Shown: positions 18,449 to 28,369, numbered from the stretch's first letter. The stretch: DNA of 64,000 nt from Streptomyces antimycoticus (GCF_005405925.1 NZ_BJHV01000001.1:310001-374000); one strand, 5' to 3'. A program made the numbers and translations. The notes: generated by a model not told the origin, from the letters alone.

Positions 18449-19309
18449 GTGGTGAGCATCAACGGTCGCCGCAAGCGGCTGGTGACGGGTGTCTTCTCGA
18501 CGGTCGCGGCGGGTGCCGCGTTCGGAGCGTTCGCCCTCAGCGGCACCGCCGACGGCGCGACCAGGACCGCCGAGGCCGCCGACACCGGCAAGCACCCCAA
18601 GCCGACCATCGTCCTGGAGCACGGCGCCTTCGCCGACGGCTCCAGCTGGAACGGTGTCCTCGCCGACCTGCGCGTCGACGGCTACCCGGTCGTCGCTGCC
18701 GCCAACCCGCTGCGCGGCCCGGCCTCCGACGCCGCCGCCCTGCGCACGGTCCTGGACCACGTCAAGGGCCCGAAGATCCTCGTCGGCCACTCCTACGGCG
18801 GCAACGTCATCAGCGAGGCCGCCACGAACGACCCCGAGGTCAAGGCCCTCGTCTACGTCGCCGCCTTCCTGCCCGCCCCCGGTGAGACCGCCCTGGAGCT
18901 CACCACCAAGTACCCGGGCTCCACCCTCCCCGACGCCCTCGACCCGGTCACCTACCAGCAGGCCGACGGCTCCACCGCCACCGACCTGTACATCCGGCAG
19001 GACAAGTTCCGCCACCAGTTCGCCGCCGACGTCCCCGCGCGGCAGGCCGCCCTGATGGCCGCCGAACAGCGTCCCATCGCCCAGGCCGCCCTGGAGGAGA
19101 AGGCCACCAGCGCGGCCTGGAAGACCAAGCCCAGCTGGGACATCGTCACCACCCAGGACCTCAACATCCCCGCCGCTGTCCAGCGCTTCATGGCCAAGCG
19201 CGCCCACGCGCACATCACCGAGGTCGCCGCCTCCCACTCGGTCGCCGTCTCCCACCCGCACCTGGTGGCCGACGTGATCGAGAAGGCCGCCCGCGCCACC
19301 GTCCGCTGA
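18449..19309 (+). CDS. Secreted alpha/beta hydrolase (serine nucleophile)
   Basis: 286 residues from GTG 18449. A basic N-terminus and hydrophobic stretch (RRKRLVTGVFSTVAAGAAFG) form a secretion signal. The mature part has HGAFADGSSW, the nucleophile elbow GHSYGGNVI and a late SHSVAVSHPHLV histidine. The fold matches esterases of the salicylate/methyl-ester group often annotated as alpha/beta hydrolase. It is divergent from msrA under twin operators. The substrate is unknown. Confidence 0.9.
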   Translation: MVSINGRRKRLVTGVFSTVAAGAAFGAFALSGTADGATRTAEAADTGKHPKPTIVLEHGAFADGSSWNGVLADLRVDGYPVVAAANPLRGPASDAAALRTVLDHVKGPKILVGHSYGGNVISEAATNDPEVKALVYVAAFLPAPGETALELTTKYPGSTLPDALDPVTYQQADGSTATDLYIRQDKFRHQFAADVPARQAALMAAEQRPIAQAALEEKATSAAWKTKPSWDIVTTQDLNIPAAVQRFMAKRAHAHITEVAASHSVAVSHPHLVADVIEKAARATVR

Positions 19310-19329
19310 CACCCTCGAAGGACGGCGGG

Positions 19330-20720
19330 GCTCCTAAAGGCAATGCCGTTGTTTTAGGCCTTGGGCGTGGGTTCCTGGGTAGTGGTCCCAGGGGTGGTTC
19401 GGGTGTCTGCGCGTGTGTCTGAGTTATCGGGTTGGGGCTGTTGACCTGGGTGTATCCGCCGGGGTTGGTGGATCGGGTGGTGGCGGCTTGCGGGTGCGGG
19501 GAGCAACGCAGACGGCTGCTTCCCGCGCGGCTGGTGGTGTACTTCGTGCTGGGGCTGGCGTTGTTCTCTCCGGCTCCGTATCTGGAAGTGATGCGGCACC
19601 TGGTGGAGGGTCTGCGGGCCAGGGGCTGCTGGGCGGCTGGCATGTACCGGCGAAGTCCTCGCTGTTCCGGGCCCGGCAGCGGCTGGGCTGTGAGCCGTTG
19701 CGGGTGCTCTTCGCCACGACCGCCAAGCCGATGGCCACCGAGGCGACACCCGGCGCGTTCTGGCGGGGCTTGCGGTTGCTGGCGGTGGACGGGACGTGCT
19801 GGGACGTGGCGGACAGCGAAGCCAACGAAGCCGCGTTCGGGCGTCCGGACAACGCCGCGGGCCGGGCAGGAGCGCGTTCCCTCAGGTGCGGATGGCTGCG
19901 TTGGTGGAGGTGGGCAGCCATGCGGTGCTGGACGCGGAACTCGCCGGCCGCCGCACCGGGGAAGTCACTCTGGTCGGCCGCCTGCCACGGTCGCTCGGCC
20001 CGGGCCAGCTCGTCCTGGCCGACCGTGAGTTCCTCGGTGTCCCGTTGTGGCGGGCTTTCACCGCCACCGGCGCCGATCTGCTGTGGCGAGTGCCCGCCAA
20101 CCGTGTCCTGCCGGTCCTCAAACAGTTCCGGGACGGGTCATGGCTGTCACAGATCCGGGCAAGCAGCGGCCCTGCCCGGCATGAGCCGGTCACCGTCCGG
20201 GTTCTGGCCTACCAGCTCAAGGGCCAGGGCGGTGAGGGTGCCACTGACGGTTACCGGCTGGTCACCACCCTGCTGGACGCCCGACGCCATCCGGCCCGGC
20301 AGCTGGCCGCGCTCTACCGCGAACGCTGGGAGTTCGAGTCCGTCTTCGCCGAGATCAAGACCCATCAGCGCGGCGCCCGCATCGTACTGAGCAGCAAGAC
20401 CCCTGATGGGGTCCGTCAGCAGATCTGGGCGCATCTGCTGGTCCACCACGCCCTGCGTGAGCTCATGCTGAGAACGGCCGCCACCCGTGGTCTGGACCCC
20501 GATCGGGTCTCCTTCACCGAGACCCTGCGCTCTGCCCGGCGCAGCGTGACCGTTACACCGGGCAGCTTTTCCCCCTGACCTGCTGGTCAGGGCCTTGGTG
20601 ATGCTCGAGCAGGACCTCTTGGAACGACTCCTGCCCGCCAGACGCCTGCGCAGCCAGCCCCGAGCCGTGAAACGCAAGATGTCCAGTTACCAGCTCAAGC
20701 GAGCTGAACACCGTCTCTGT
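19330..20720 (+). mobile_element. IS4-family insertion sequence, frameshifted, right end lost
   Basis: The transposase is readable in several frames: VYPPGLVDRVVAACGCGEQR ... LEVMRHLVEGL (from 19432), then AKSSLFRARQRLGCEPLR and LLAVDGTCWDVADSEANEAA, then the DDE core VLADREFLGVPLWRAF ... YRERWEFESVFAEIKTHQ (to about 20570) and finally LLERLLPARRLRSQPRAVKR and the tail MSSYQLKRAEHR. The order matches the IS4 group with its N-terminal domain. Frame breaks are near 19640, 19870 and 20575. A left end is plausible near 19335 (CTAAAGGCAATGCCGTTG), but no matching right repeat is seen; sequence passes straight into the LAL regulator fragment. Confidence 0.75.
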
Positions 20721-21540
20721 GGCCGCGGCCCAGGGCGACGCGGAGACCAGCGCCGCGCTGACCGAGCAGATCATCCGGTGGGCGATGCCCCGCGGGACCT
20801 ACGGCGCCCGGTCCTTCGCCTGCCATGCCAGGGCGCTGGCCGCGCTCGGCAGTGGCGACTTCGAGACGGCGTACCAGCACGCCTGCACGCTCAGCCCGCC
20901 CGGGACCGTCGCCCCCTATGTCCCGATCGCCATGTGGGGAACGATGGATCTGGTCGAGACGGCCGTCCGCACCGGCCGGGTGAAGGAGGCCGCGGCCCAC
21001 GCGGCAGCGATGCGCGAGTCCTCGATGGCCGGGCTGTCGCCCCGGCTGGAGATGCTGGTCGTGGCCTGCCAGGCGCTGACCACACCCCGGGGAGGCGGGG
21101 GCCGCCCTCTTCGAGCGGACCCTGTCCCTGCCCGATCCGGAGCGCTGGCCCTTCGACGTCGCGCGGATGCGCCTCTTCTACGGCGAACGACTGCGGCGGC
21201 TGCGTGCCATGGCGGAGGCGCGGGAGCAGCTGACCCAGGCGTTGGAGGCCTTCCAGCACCTGGGCCAAGCCCTGGGTGACGCGTGCCGCGGTGGAGCTGC
21301 GGCCGGTCCGCGCCCGCCGCCGCCAGGCCGAGGGCCATGGCGCTGACCGCTCAGGAGCTGCAGATCGCCACGCTCGCGGCGACCGGGCTGACCAACAAGC
21401 AGATCGCCGAGCGGATGCTCCTGTCGCATCGGACCATCGGCACGCACCGGTACCAGATCTATCCCAAGCTGGGCATCACGTCGCGGGCCGCGCTGCGGGA
21501 CGCGCTCTCCGGCCTGGACCTGCACGCCGAAGAGGACTGA
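20720..21540 (+). pseudogene. C-terminal half of a second LAL-type LuxR regulator
   Basis: The reading starts immediately after the IS tail: SVAAAQGDAETSAALTEQII, ACHARALAALGSGDFETAYQ, VETAVRTGRVKEAAAHAAAM, all typical LAL tetratricopeptide-like repeats. A frame change near 21105 leads to LPDPERWPFDVARMRLFYGE, and another near 21270 leads to the C-terminal LuxR helix-turn-helix LTAQELQIATLAATGLTNKQ ... KLGITSRAALRDALSG ending at 21540. The N-terminal ATPase half is absent from the flanks. An IS-adjacent deletion is the simplest explanation. Confidence 0.72.
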
Positions 21541-21680
21541 GGACCCGGCGTTCCCTCAGTCGTTTGACGTATGCCGGGCTCCGGGCCTTCGCGCACAGTG
21601 GAGGCGGGGATGTCCGAGCGGGCCGTCCTTCCCCCGGTGGCCACACCTGAGGCCACCCTGCACCACCAGAGGGGAACCGG

Positions 21681-22340
21681 ATGCTCGATGCCTCAGATGG
21701 CCATCCGGACATCCACTGGCCGTCGGGCTTCTCGCCCGACGAGGCCCACAGCTTCTGTCAGGCCCAGGCCGTCGTACACGCTCCGCCCGCCACCGCGTTC
21801 ACGCTGCTCACCGAGGTGACGCGGTGGCCGGAATGGGTTCCGTGCGTCACCGAGGTCCGGGCCGGGCCGCTCGCCCGGACCTTCGAAGTGTGGTTCCACG
21901 GGCACCGGTTCGAGATCTTCGTGGGAGAGCACGTCCCGCATCACCGGCTCGGCTGGTCGGGCATCGGGGCCGGTGTGCAGCTGTACCAGGCCTGGCTGTT
22001 CACCGCGGTCGCGGACGGAACCCATGTGGTGACCGAGAACGTGGTCCGCGGTCCTGCTGCCAAGTCCCCGGGCGCGTTGTCCCCTCTGTGGACGCGGCGC
22101 TTGGACGCTCTGTGGCCGGCCCAGCTCAAGAGGCTCTCGGAGAGCGCCTCGGCGGACGGCGGCGCGTGGGCACCATGCGAGCCCCGCTGGCGTCCGGAAA
22201 CGCCGCCGGCCGGCACCCGGCGAGGGCGTCGGCCGCCTCGAGGGCGCGTTGTCGGGCGGGTCAGGCGGCCGGAACGGCGTCCTGCGCGGTTACGGGCTCG
22301 GAGGTGTCGGCCGTCTTGCCGGTCTTCCGCGCGGACTTGA
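21681..22340 (+). CDS. SRPBCC (START/polyketide cyclase-like) family protein
   Basis: The first roughly 155 residues have the helix-grip pattern: AQAVVHAPPATAFTLLTEVT, WPEWVPCVTEVRAGP, FEVWFHGHRFEIFVGEHVPH, and a C-terminal helix LDALWPAQLKRLSES. These proteins bind hydrophobic ligands in a cavity. Residues after 155 are Arg/Pro-rich and overlap the 3' end of the convergent efflux gene, so the true C-terminus is probably near 22150 and the extension results from a lost stop or indel. The start may be this ATG; no strong ribosome site is seen. Confidence 0.65.
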   Translation: MLDASDGHPDIHWPSGFSPDEAHSFCQAQAVVHAPPATAFTLLTEVTRWPEWVPCVTEVRAGPLARTFEVWFHGHRFEIFVGEHVPHHRLGWSGIGAGVQLYQAWLFTAVADGTHVVTENVVRGPAAKSPGALSPLWTRRLDALWPAQLKRLSESASADGGAWAPCEPRWRPETPPAGTRRGRRPPRGRVVGRVRRPERRPARLRARRCRPSCRSSART

Positions 22341-23795
22341 GGAAGAGTGCGAGGAGGGTGCCGACGGCGAGGGTCGGGGCGATCCAGAGGTAGCCCATGG
22401 CCGTGGCGTGGGCGAAGGCGTCCAGCGCGGTGTCGCGCAGGGTGCCGGGCAGCCGGCCGATGGTGTCGGGGCGGGTGGCGTCGAAGCCGCCGGCGGTCGG
22501 CAGGCCGCGCGTGCGGTCGGCGAAGCCGGTGTTGAGGAGAGTGCCGAAGACGGCGACGCCGAAGGCCGCGCCGATGGAGCGGGCGAAGGTGACCACGGCG
22601 CTGGCGGCCCGAGATCGGCGGCGGGCACGCTGTTCTGGACAGTGGTCAGCACAACCATGGGCACCATGCCGATGCCGACACCGGTGATCAGGAAGTAGAC
22701 GCTCAGCACGAGCGTATTGGTGGCGGCGCCGATGGTGCCCAGCAGGAGCAGCCCGGCGAGGTTGGCGAGCAGGCCCACCAGGAGGATCGCCCGCAGCCGG
22801 TCGACGTGTGAGGCCCAGCGCCCGGCCAGGGACTGGCTGACGACCAGACCGGCGACCAGGGGCAGCATGTGGATGCCGGAGAGCGTGGCCGAGACCCCGT
22901 GGACGATCTGCAGGTAGGTCGGCAGGTAGACCAGTACGGCGAACATCGCGGCGTTAGCGAAGAATCCGATCAGCGAGGAGAAGACCACGGTCCGGGAGGC
23001 GAGCATGGCCGGCGGCAGGACCGGGGCGGCGGCGCGGCGCTCGACCGGCACCAGCAGCACGGCCAGCGCGACGGTGGCGACGATCAGGCCGACGATGGCC
23101 GGCGAGCCCCAGCCCCAGCGCTCGCCGAAGGACGTGATCAGGACCAGGCCGGTCGCGATGGCGGCCAGGATGGTGGCGCCGGAATAGTCGATACGTGCCT
23201 TGGCGCCCCGGGTGGCCGCGGGCAGCGCCCGGGCAGCGATGGTCAGGGCGATGATGCCGACAGGCAGGTTGATCAGGAACGCCCACCTCCAGGACAGCTG
23301 GTCGGTGAAGACGCCGCCCAGCAGGGGGCCGACGATGCTGGCGACGCCGTAGACCGAACCGAACATGCCCTGGTAGCGGCCGCGTTCGCCCGGGGCGACG
23401 ATGTCACCGACGAGGGCGAAGGTCAGCACGATCATGCCGCCGCCGCCCACGCCCTGCAGTACGCGGGCGCCGATCAGCTCGGGCAGGTTCTGCGCCAGGC
23501 CGCAGGCCACCGAGGCGATCAGGAAGATCGAGGTCGCGGCCAGATACAGCCGCTTGCGGCCGAACATGTCGCCGAGCTTGCCCCACAGCGGGGTGACCGC
23601 CGTCGACGCGAGGAGGTACGCGGCGCTGACCCACGCGATGTTGTCGAACCCGTTCAGGTCCTCGGCTATCCGGGGCAACGCGGTCGAGACGATCGTCTGG
23701 TCGAGGGCCGCGAGGAGGACAGCGAGGATCAGCGCGCTCATCGCGGCGGCGACACCACCCGCCTTGGGTGAGGGGGACGTGGATGCCTTCGACAT
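22261..23795 (-). pseudogene. DHA2-family drug:H+ efflux transporter with late frameshift
   Basis: ATG 23795 (AAAGG upstream) opens MSKASTSPSPKAGGVAAAMS and the DHA2 hallmark LAALDQTIVSTALPRIAEDL, then WGKLGDMFGRKRLY and GGVFTDQLSWRWAFLINLPV, giving about 14 membrane helices. Near 22605 the frame changes after NSVPAADLG; the natural C-terminus (VTFARSIGAAFGVAVFGTLL ... ALFLKSARKTGK) is in another frame and stops at 22261. About 510 residues if repaired, the usual family length. It is divergent from the second TetR gene, which probably represses it. Confidence 0.85.
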
Positions 23796-23849
23796 CGGTA
23801 CTTGCCTTTCTGGAAGCGGTACACAGTGATATGACACTAAAGAATTAAT

Positions 23850-23875
23850 CTGTCACTTCACTGTAGCACTTACTA
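23850..23875. promoter_or_regulatory. Putative TetR operator between efflux and TetR genes
   Basis: CTGTCAC-N5-TGTAGCACTT, identical in half-sites and spacing to 13200. It is located in the divergent promoter region of the DHA2 transporter and TetR paralogue 2. Confidence 0.5.
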
Positions 23876-23904
23876 GGCATGCTTCTACTCCTGAGAGGCG
23901 CTAG

Positions 23905-24486
23905 ATGTCTCAGGCTTCACATTCCGCCACTAGACTCGGCGCGGTGAGAGCCGACGCAGCACGCAACCTGGAAGCCGTCCTGACCACCGGAGCACGCATG
24001 CTCGCCGCCGACCCCGGCGCCAGCATCGCGAGCATCGCCGCCGAGGCAGGTGTGGACCGGCGCACCGTCTACCGCCGCTTCGCCTCCCGCGAAGACCTCC
24101 TCGCGGCCATCTACGAGTCCCGGCTGACGGCCATCGAGCAGGCCATCGAGGACGCGCGGCTGCGCGAGGCACCCGTCGCCGTCGCCCTGCACCGCTACGT
24201 CGAGAACATCATCGCCGTCAACCGCACCTGGCCCGTCGACCTCGCCCGCATGCTCGCCGACGACAGCGTCTCCGCGCGCCGCGACATGTCCGTCCGCGAG
24301 GTCGACGCCTTCCTCCAACGCGCCACCGACGAAGGGCTCCTGCGCCCCGGTCTCCCGGAGGGCTGGGCGAGCGCGCTGCTCCCCCAGCTCATGCACCTCG
24401 TCTCCCGGCAGCTGCCCGAGTTGAGCCCCGGGCAGGCGGCGGATGTCGTCGTCGACACCCTGCTGAACGGCCTCGGAGCGTCCTGA
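23905..24486 (+). CDS. TetR-family regulator (paralogue 2)
   Basis: 193 residues from ATG 23905, or 180 from GTG 23944, which aligns exactly with the start of paralogue 1; the latter is my preferred start by homology. Helix-turn-helix IASIAAEAGVDRRTVYRRFA; C-terminal ligand domain ending SPGQAADVVVDTLLNGLGAS. Almost identical to the 13259 regulator over its first 115 residues, then about 70% similar. Divergent from the DHA2 efflux gene and followed by a strong terminator. Confidence 0.92.
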   Translation: MSQASHSATRLGAVRADAARNLEAVLTTGARMLAADPGASIASIAAEAGVDRRTVYRRFASREDLLAAIYESRLTAIEQAIEDARLREAPVAVALHRYVENIIAVNRTWPVDLARMLADDSVSARRDMSVREVDAFLQRATDEGLLRPGLPEGWASALLPQLMHLVSRQLPELSPGQAADVVVDTLLNGLGAS

Positions 24487-24493
24487 CACACCG

Positions 24494-24537
24494 ACGGCCC
24501 TCGGGAACACATGTGTCCACGTGTTCCCGAGGGCCGT
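24494..24537 (+). terminator. Rho-independent-like terminator after TetR paralogue 2
   Basis: A perfect 17-base stem (ACGGCCCTCGGGAACAC and complement) with a 10-base loop starts eight bases after the stop codon. It could also end leftward transcription reaching it. Confidence 0.85.
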
Positions 24538-24555
24538 TCGTGGCGCTAAGCGCCG

Positions 24556-25468
24556 TCAGCCGTGGCGGACTCCCTCCATGAAGCGGCCGGCCAGGTCGAC
24601 GCGCTGGGCGAGGGTGGCGGGTGTCTGCCCGAAGTCCACGAACAGCTCGTGCACTCCTGCCTCGGTGGCGGCCCGCGCGTAGTCGACGTACTGGGCGAGG
24701 GTGCCCGCCTGCGGCATCCGGTCCTCTGGTCGGTCTTCGTGTCGGTCAGCTCGGGGTCGACGGCAGCGCCATGCGCAGGCCGGCGGGGTCGCGCTGCGCC
24801 TCCACCGCCTCCCTATGGATGACGTCCCACATGCCCATCAGCTAGGGCAGCGGCATCGCCACGGGCAGCCAGCCGTCGCACCGCCGTCCGATGCGGCGAA
24901 GTCCGCCTGGCGTGGACGCCGCGAGCAGCACGGGAGGTCCGGGCCGCTGGTGCGGCTTGAGGCCCACCACGGTCTCCGGGATGGTGAACAACGGTCCCTC
25001 GTGCGAGAAGGCGTCGTCGGCCCAGTACTTCTCGAGAACGTCCAGGGTCTCGTCGAGCCGTGCACCGCGGCCCTTCCAGGGCACGGAGACCGCGGTGTAC
25101 TCGTCGGGCATCCAGCCCAGGCCGAGGCCCACGACCAGGTGCCCCCTGGCTGAGGAGGTCGAGGGTGGTCAGCGACCGGGCCAGCATGAGGGCGGCTGCC
25201 ACAGGGCATTCAGGGTGCTCGTGCCCAGGTGGACCCGTGTCGTGTGGGACGCGGCGAACGTCAGGGCGACGAGCGGGTCCATGTGGTTCTCGTAGACGCG
25301 CGGCATCTGGCCGTCGACGCCCGGGTAGGGGCGCTCGGCACACGCGGGGCAAGGACGCGGTCGCCCGTCCACAGGAGTCGTATCCCATGTCCTCCGCGGT
25401 ACGGGAGACGCGGAGTATGCCTTCCGGATGGGTGTCGGGGCCGAAGGTCGGCAGGGCGAGGCCTAGTA
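24556..25468 (-). pseudogene. F420-dependent LLM-class oxidoreductase remnant
   Basis: The reverse strand gives LGLALPTFGPDTHPEGILRV (25468-25400), then YPGVDGQMPRVYENHMDPLV and HTTRVHLGTSTLNALWQ, then VVGLGLGWMPDEYTAVSVPW through LLAASTPGGLRRIGRRCDGW, and finally AGTLAQYVDYARAATEAGVH to a stop at 24556, in at least four frames. The pattern matches the TIGR03619-like F420-dependent luciferase-fold group. No start codon: an in-frame TAG precedes the first recognisable codon, where the creatininase gene's 3' end begins. Decayed and 5'-truncated at the island boundary. Confidence 0.7.
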
Positions 25469-25474
25469 CCTACC

Positions 25475-26242
25475 TTAAGTGAGCGGCTGATAACGTGCCG
25501 TTGCATGGGCAGCTATCAGATCGGCTACGGCGTTTAGACATGAAAATCCCAGTTCAGACGACATGCCCTTCGGGTCGCCAAGCACTCCGTTGGGAGCGAC
25601 TGCTCTCACGCCGTCCGTGAATACGCGAGCCAGCAGTTCATCGTTCATCGACCCGGTGAAGCCCGCAGCAGCTCGATCGTTTCGCACCACCTCGGGCCGC
25701 ACAGCCAGCATGATCGAAGTTTCCGCGACGTCGGCATGGCCTCCGACGTGGTCGGCGAGGCCGGCGACCTGCTGGGCTGCGGAGCGCCACGCTTGGAGGA
25801 GTGCTGTCGAGTCTGAGTAGGCGATGACATCTAGGTCGCAGGAAAGCCGCTCGTCAAGCCTTGATTCGATGTCTTTGAGCAGCGGGTAGTTGCCGATGTG
25901 CGCCGAGAAGATCACAACGCAACGGAACCCGTGCACAGCAAGACTCTCGCAGCAGTCTGCGCAGATCGCCTCAAGCGTACCGGCCTGCAGGGACAGCGTC
26001 CCGGCGAACCCCAGGTGGTGCGCAGAACAACCGATCCGCACCGTCGGAAGCACAAGCGCGTCACCAAGCCGCTCGGCGACAAGGACACTCAGCCGGTCAG
26101 CATGATCACTGTCGACGGACAGCGGTAGATGCGCGCCATGCTGCTCCGTCGCACCCAGCGGCAAGATCGCCGTACGCATACCCCTCGCCATGGCTTCCGC
26201 GATATCAGGCGAGGTCAAATGCTCAATCCGCAACTCACTCAT
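25475..26242 (-). CDS. Second creatininase-family amidohydrolase
   Basis: 255 residues from ATG 26242, with GAGGAGA upstream. Metal motifs: GATEQHGAHLPLSVDSDHAD at about 33-52 and ADVAETSIMLAVRPE; the usual NGHGGN is replaced by SAHIGNY. Only about a third of residues match the copy at 16883, so it is not a recent duplicate. It is divergent from the monooxygenase operon and probably part of the same catabolic programme, hydrolysing a cyclic amide, imide or lactam. Lower GC and codon choices (AAG/GAA/TCA mixed) set it apart from the genes to its left. Confidence 0.85.
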   Translation of the reverse strand: MSELRIEHLTSPDIAEAMARGMRTAILPLGATEQHGAHLPLSVDSDHADRLSVLVAERLGDALVLPTVRIGCSAHHLGFAGTLSLQAGTLEAICADCCESLAVHGFRCVVIFSAHIGNYPLLKDIESRLDERLSCDLDVIAYSDSTALLQAWRSAAQQVAGLADHVGGHADVAETSIMLAVRPEVVRNDRAAAGFTGSMNDELLARVFTDGVRAVAPNGVLGDPKGMSSELGFSCLNAVADLIAAHATARYQPLT

Positions 26243-26286
26243 AGTGAGGTCTCCTCTTCCTGTGCGCACCTGGCCAACCCCACGAA

Positions 26287-26302
26287 GTTACCAATACCTA
26301 AC
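26287..26302. promoter_or_regulatory. Inverted repeat GTTA-N8-TAAC in the divergent promoter
   Basis: GTTACCAATACCTAAC, 16 bases, between the creatininase and monooxygenase starts. It is similar in design to the GTTAT-N6-ATAAC operator at 26341 and may be a second site for the same regulator serving the leftward gene. Confidence 0.35.
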
Positions 26303-26314
26303 AGATTTGGGGCC

Positions 26315-26356
26315 TTGACCTGGGCTGAGCTACGACCTACGTTATCGCCCAATAAC
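26315..26356 (+). promoter_or_regulatory. Promoter and operator of the monooxygenase operon
   Basis: TTGACC (26315-26320), a 17-base spacer and TACGTT (26338-26343) form a sigma70-type promoter. GTTAT-N6-ATAAC (26341-26356) overlaps the -10. The whole arrangement, with identical hexamers and spacing, recurs in reverse at 36945-36982. A repressor binding the palindrome would block initiation. Confidence 0.6.
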
Positions 26357-26376
26357 ATTGGACCGGAAGGGTCGGT

Positions 26377-27554
26377 ATGGACTTCATCCTCATGTCTGAG
26401 GGGACACCCCGGTCGGGCTTACGCATGAGCACCGCTACCGGGAGCTGGTGGAGGAGGTTCTGCTTGCGGAGCGGGTGGGCTTCGATGCCTTCGGTAGTTC
26501 CGAGCAGCATGTTGCTCTGGGTACGGCTTCGGTCTCCGCTCCGGAGGTGCTTTACCCGTACCTGATGGCTCTGACGAGCCGGCTGCGGTTCATCCACCTG
26601 GTGACGCTGCTGCCGACGCGGATGAACCATGCGCTGCGCGTCGCGGAGCGTGTGGCGACCGAGGACATCCTGTCCAACGGCCGTGTCGAGCTTGGTACCG
26701 GGCGCGGCAACACCACGCTCGCCCTGCGCGCGTTTGAGGTGGACCCCTCCGAGAACAAGGCTCAGTGGCGTGAGGGCATCGAGCTGATCCGGAGCGCGTT
26801 CCTCAACGACGTGTTCTCGTACGTGGGCGAGCACTACAAGGTTCCGCCGCGCAGCCTGGTCCCCAAGCCCCTGCAGGGTCCCTACCCGCCCATTTCGGCT
26901 GCCGCCGGCAGCCCGAGCTCGGTCGAGACGGCCGCCTCGATGGGTATCGGCGCCATCATGGGCGGCCTCTACCTCGGGTTCGACCTCGTCGAGAACATGG
27001 TCAAGCTCTACGACGACACTCTCGCCGCCACCAACCACCCCTACCCGATCACGCCGCGCAAGATGGTCGCGGTCGCCGGTGGTATGCACTGCGCCGAGAC
27101 CACTGCCCAGGCCCGCCTCGAGGCGAAGCCCCTGTTCGAGATGGCCAAGCTGTCCACCGACGCATATGAGCGCCTGTCGAAGCTGTCGAAGGACTACGCC
27201 TACATGGGCGCTGTCAAGGACATCGACTTCAACGACGAAGAGTACATGTTCGAACGCTCCCAGGGCTTCATGGTCGGCGACCCCGAGCACTGCATGGAAC
27301 ACGTACAGCGATACGCGGACATGGTCGTCGAAGCACTCGTCCTGCGTGTCGACAGCCTGCCCCACGACCAGCTGATGCGCTCGATCGAACTCTTCGGCAA
27401 GTACGTCATCCCCCGCTTCAAGCACCCCCGCAACGTCGTGCGCTCGGCCGACGACATCCTCGCCGAGATCCGAGCCGCCCGCCCCGCCCACGAAGAAGCA
27501 CTCCGCCAGTTCAGCGACACGCACAACCTCGCGCAGAAGGAGACGGTTCGATGA
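26377..27554 (+). CDS. LLM-class flavin-dependent monooxygenase (frameshift near N-terminus)
   Basis: The natural start is ATG 26377 (MDFILMSEG, GGAAGG upstream). One G appears missing in the G-run at 26399-26402; after it the frame continues DTPVGLTHEHRYRELVEEVL to the stop at 27554. Luciferase-fold features: FDAFGSSEQHVALG, LLPTRMNHALRVAERVATED, GRVELGTGRGNT and the PPISAAAGSPSSVETA segment. About 392 residues if repaired. The flavin reductase gene four positions downstream suggests a two-component FMNH2-dependent monooxygenase rather than an F420 enzyme. The stop overlaps the next ATG. Confidence 0.85.
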
Positions 27555-28369
27555 GCGACCTCTACCAGCACGGCACGGGTGACATCCTCGTCGAACGCAA
27601 GGACAACGGCGTCCTCCTGATCACGTTCAATCGCCCAGAACGGTACAACGCGTTCACCCTGCCGATGTTCGAAGAGATGAACCGGATCTGGGCTGATGTC
27701 GAGCGCGATGACCAGACCTGCGTCGTAGTTGTGACCGGGGCAGGCAAGGCCTTCTGTACTGGTATGGACGTTACCCAGCCCGATCCCACGCACGAAGACG
27801 CGCTTGCGATCATGGAGACCGAACGCAAGCGAACTTCAACGATCCTGCGGATCGAGAAGCCGATCATTTCTGCGATTAATGGGCCCGCGGTCGGTTACGG
27901 GCTGTCGACGGCGCTTCTCGCCGACATCAGCATTGCTGCGGACGATGCGGTGCTGATCGAAGGCCACACCAAGGTCGGCGTGACCGCTGGCGACCACGCC
28001 GCACTTATCTGGCCGCTGCTCGTCGGCATGGCTAAGACCAAGTATTACGTCCTTACCTCCGAGAAGCTGAGTGGCGCCGAAGCCGAGCGGATTGGTCTCG
28101 TCAGTCTGTCCGTTCCGCGTGAGCAGGTACTGCCCCGTGCCCTCGAGGTCGCGTCCCAGCTGGCACGTGGGTCCCAGCAGGCGCTCCGATTCACCAAGCG
28201 CGCTCTCAACACCTGGCTCACCAATGCGGCGCCTCAGCACGAGCTGTCTACAGCGCTCGAGATTCTCGACTTCGCTAGCGCCGACTACGCCGAAGCGCGC
28301 CAGGCTTTCCGGGAGAAGCGCCCTGTGGACTTCCCTTCTGCGCGCAACGCCGGCGCACCCGCGAAGTAA
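27551..28369 (+). CDS. Enoyl-CoA hydratase/isomerase family protein (crotonase 1)
   Basis: 272 residues, start overlapping the monooxygenase stop (ATGA). Crotonase motifs: VTGAGKAFCTGMDVTQ (oxyanion hole 1) and INGPAVGYGLSTALLADISI (oxyanion hole 2), followed by EGHTKVGVTAGDHAALIWPL with possible catalytic acids and LTSEKLSGAEAERIGLVS. It acts on CoA thioesters: hydration, isomerisation or C-C hydrolysis are all known in the fold. Tightly coupled within the catabolic operon. Confidence 0.9.
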   Translation: MSDLYQHGTGDILVERKDNGVLLITFNRPERYNAFTLPMFEEMNRIWADVERDDQTCVVVVTGAGKAFCTGMDVTQPDPTHEDALAIMETERKRTSTILRIEKPIISAINGPAVGYGLSTALLADISIAADDAVLIEGHTKVGVTAGDHAALIWPLLVGMAKTKYYVLTSEKLSGAEAERIGLVSLSVPREQVLPRALEVASQLARGSQQALRFTKRALNTWLTNAAPQHELSTALEILDFASADYAEARQAFREKRPVDFPSARNAGAPAK

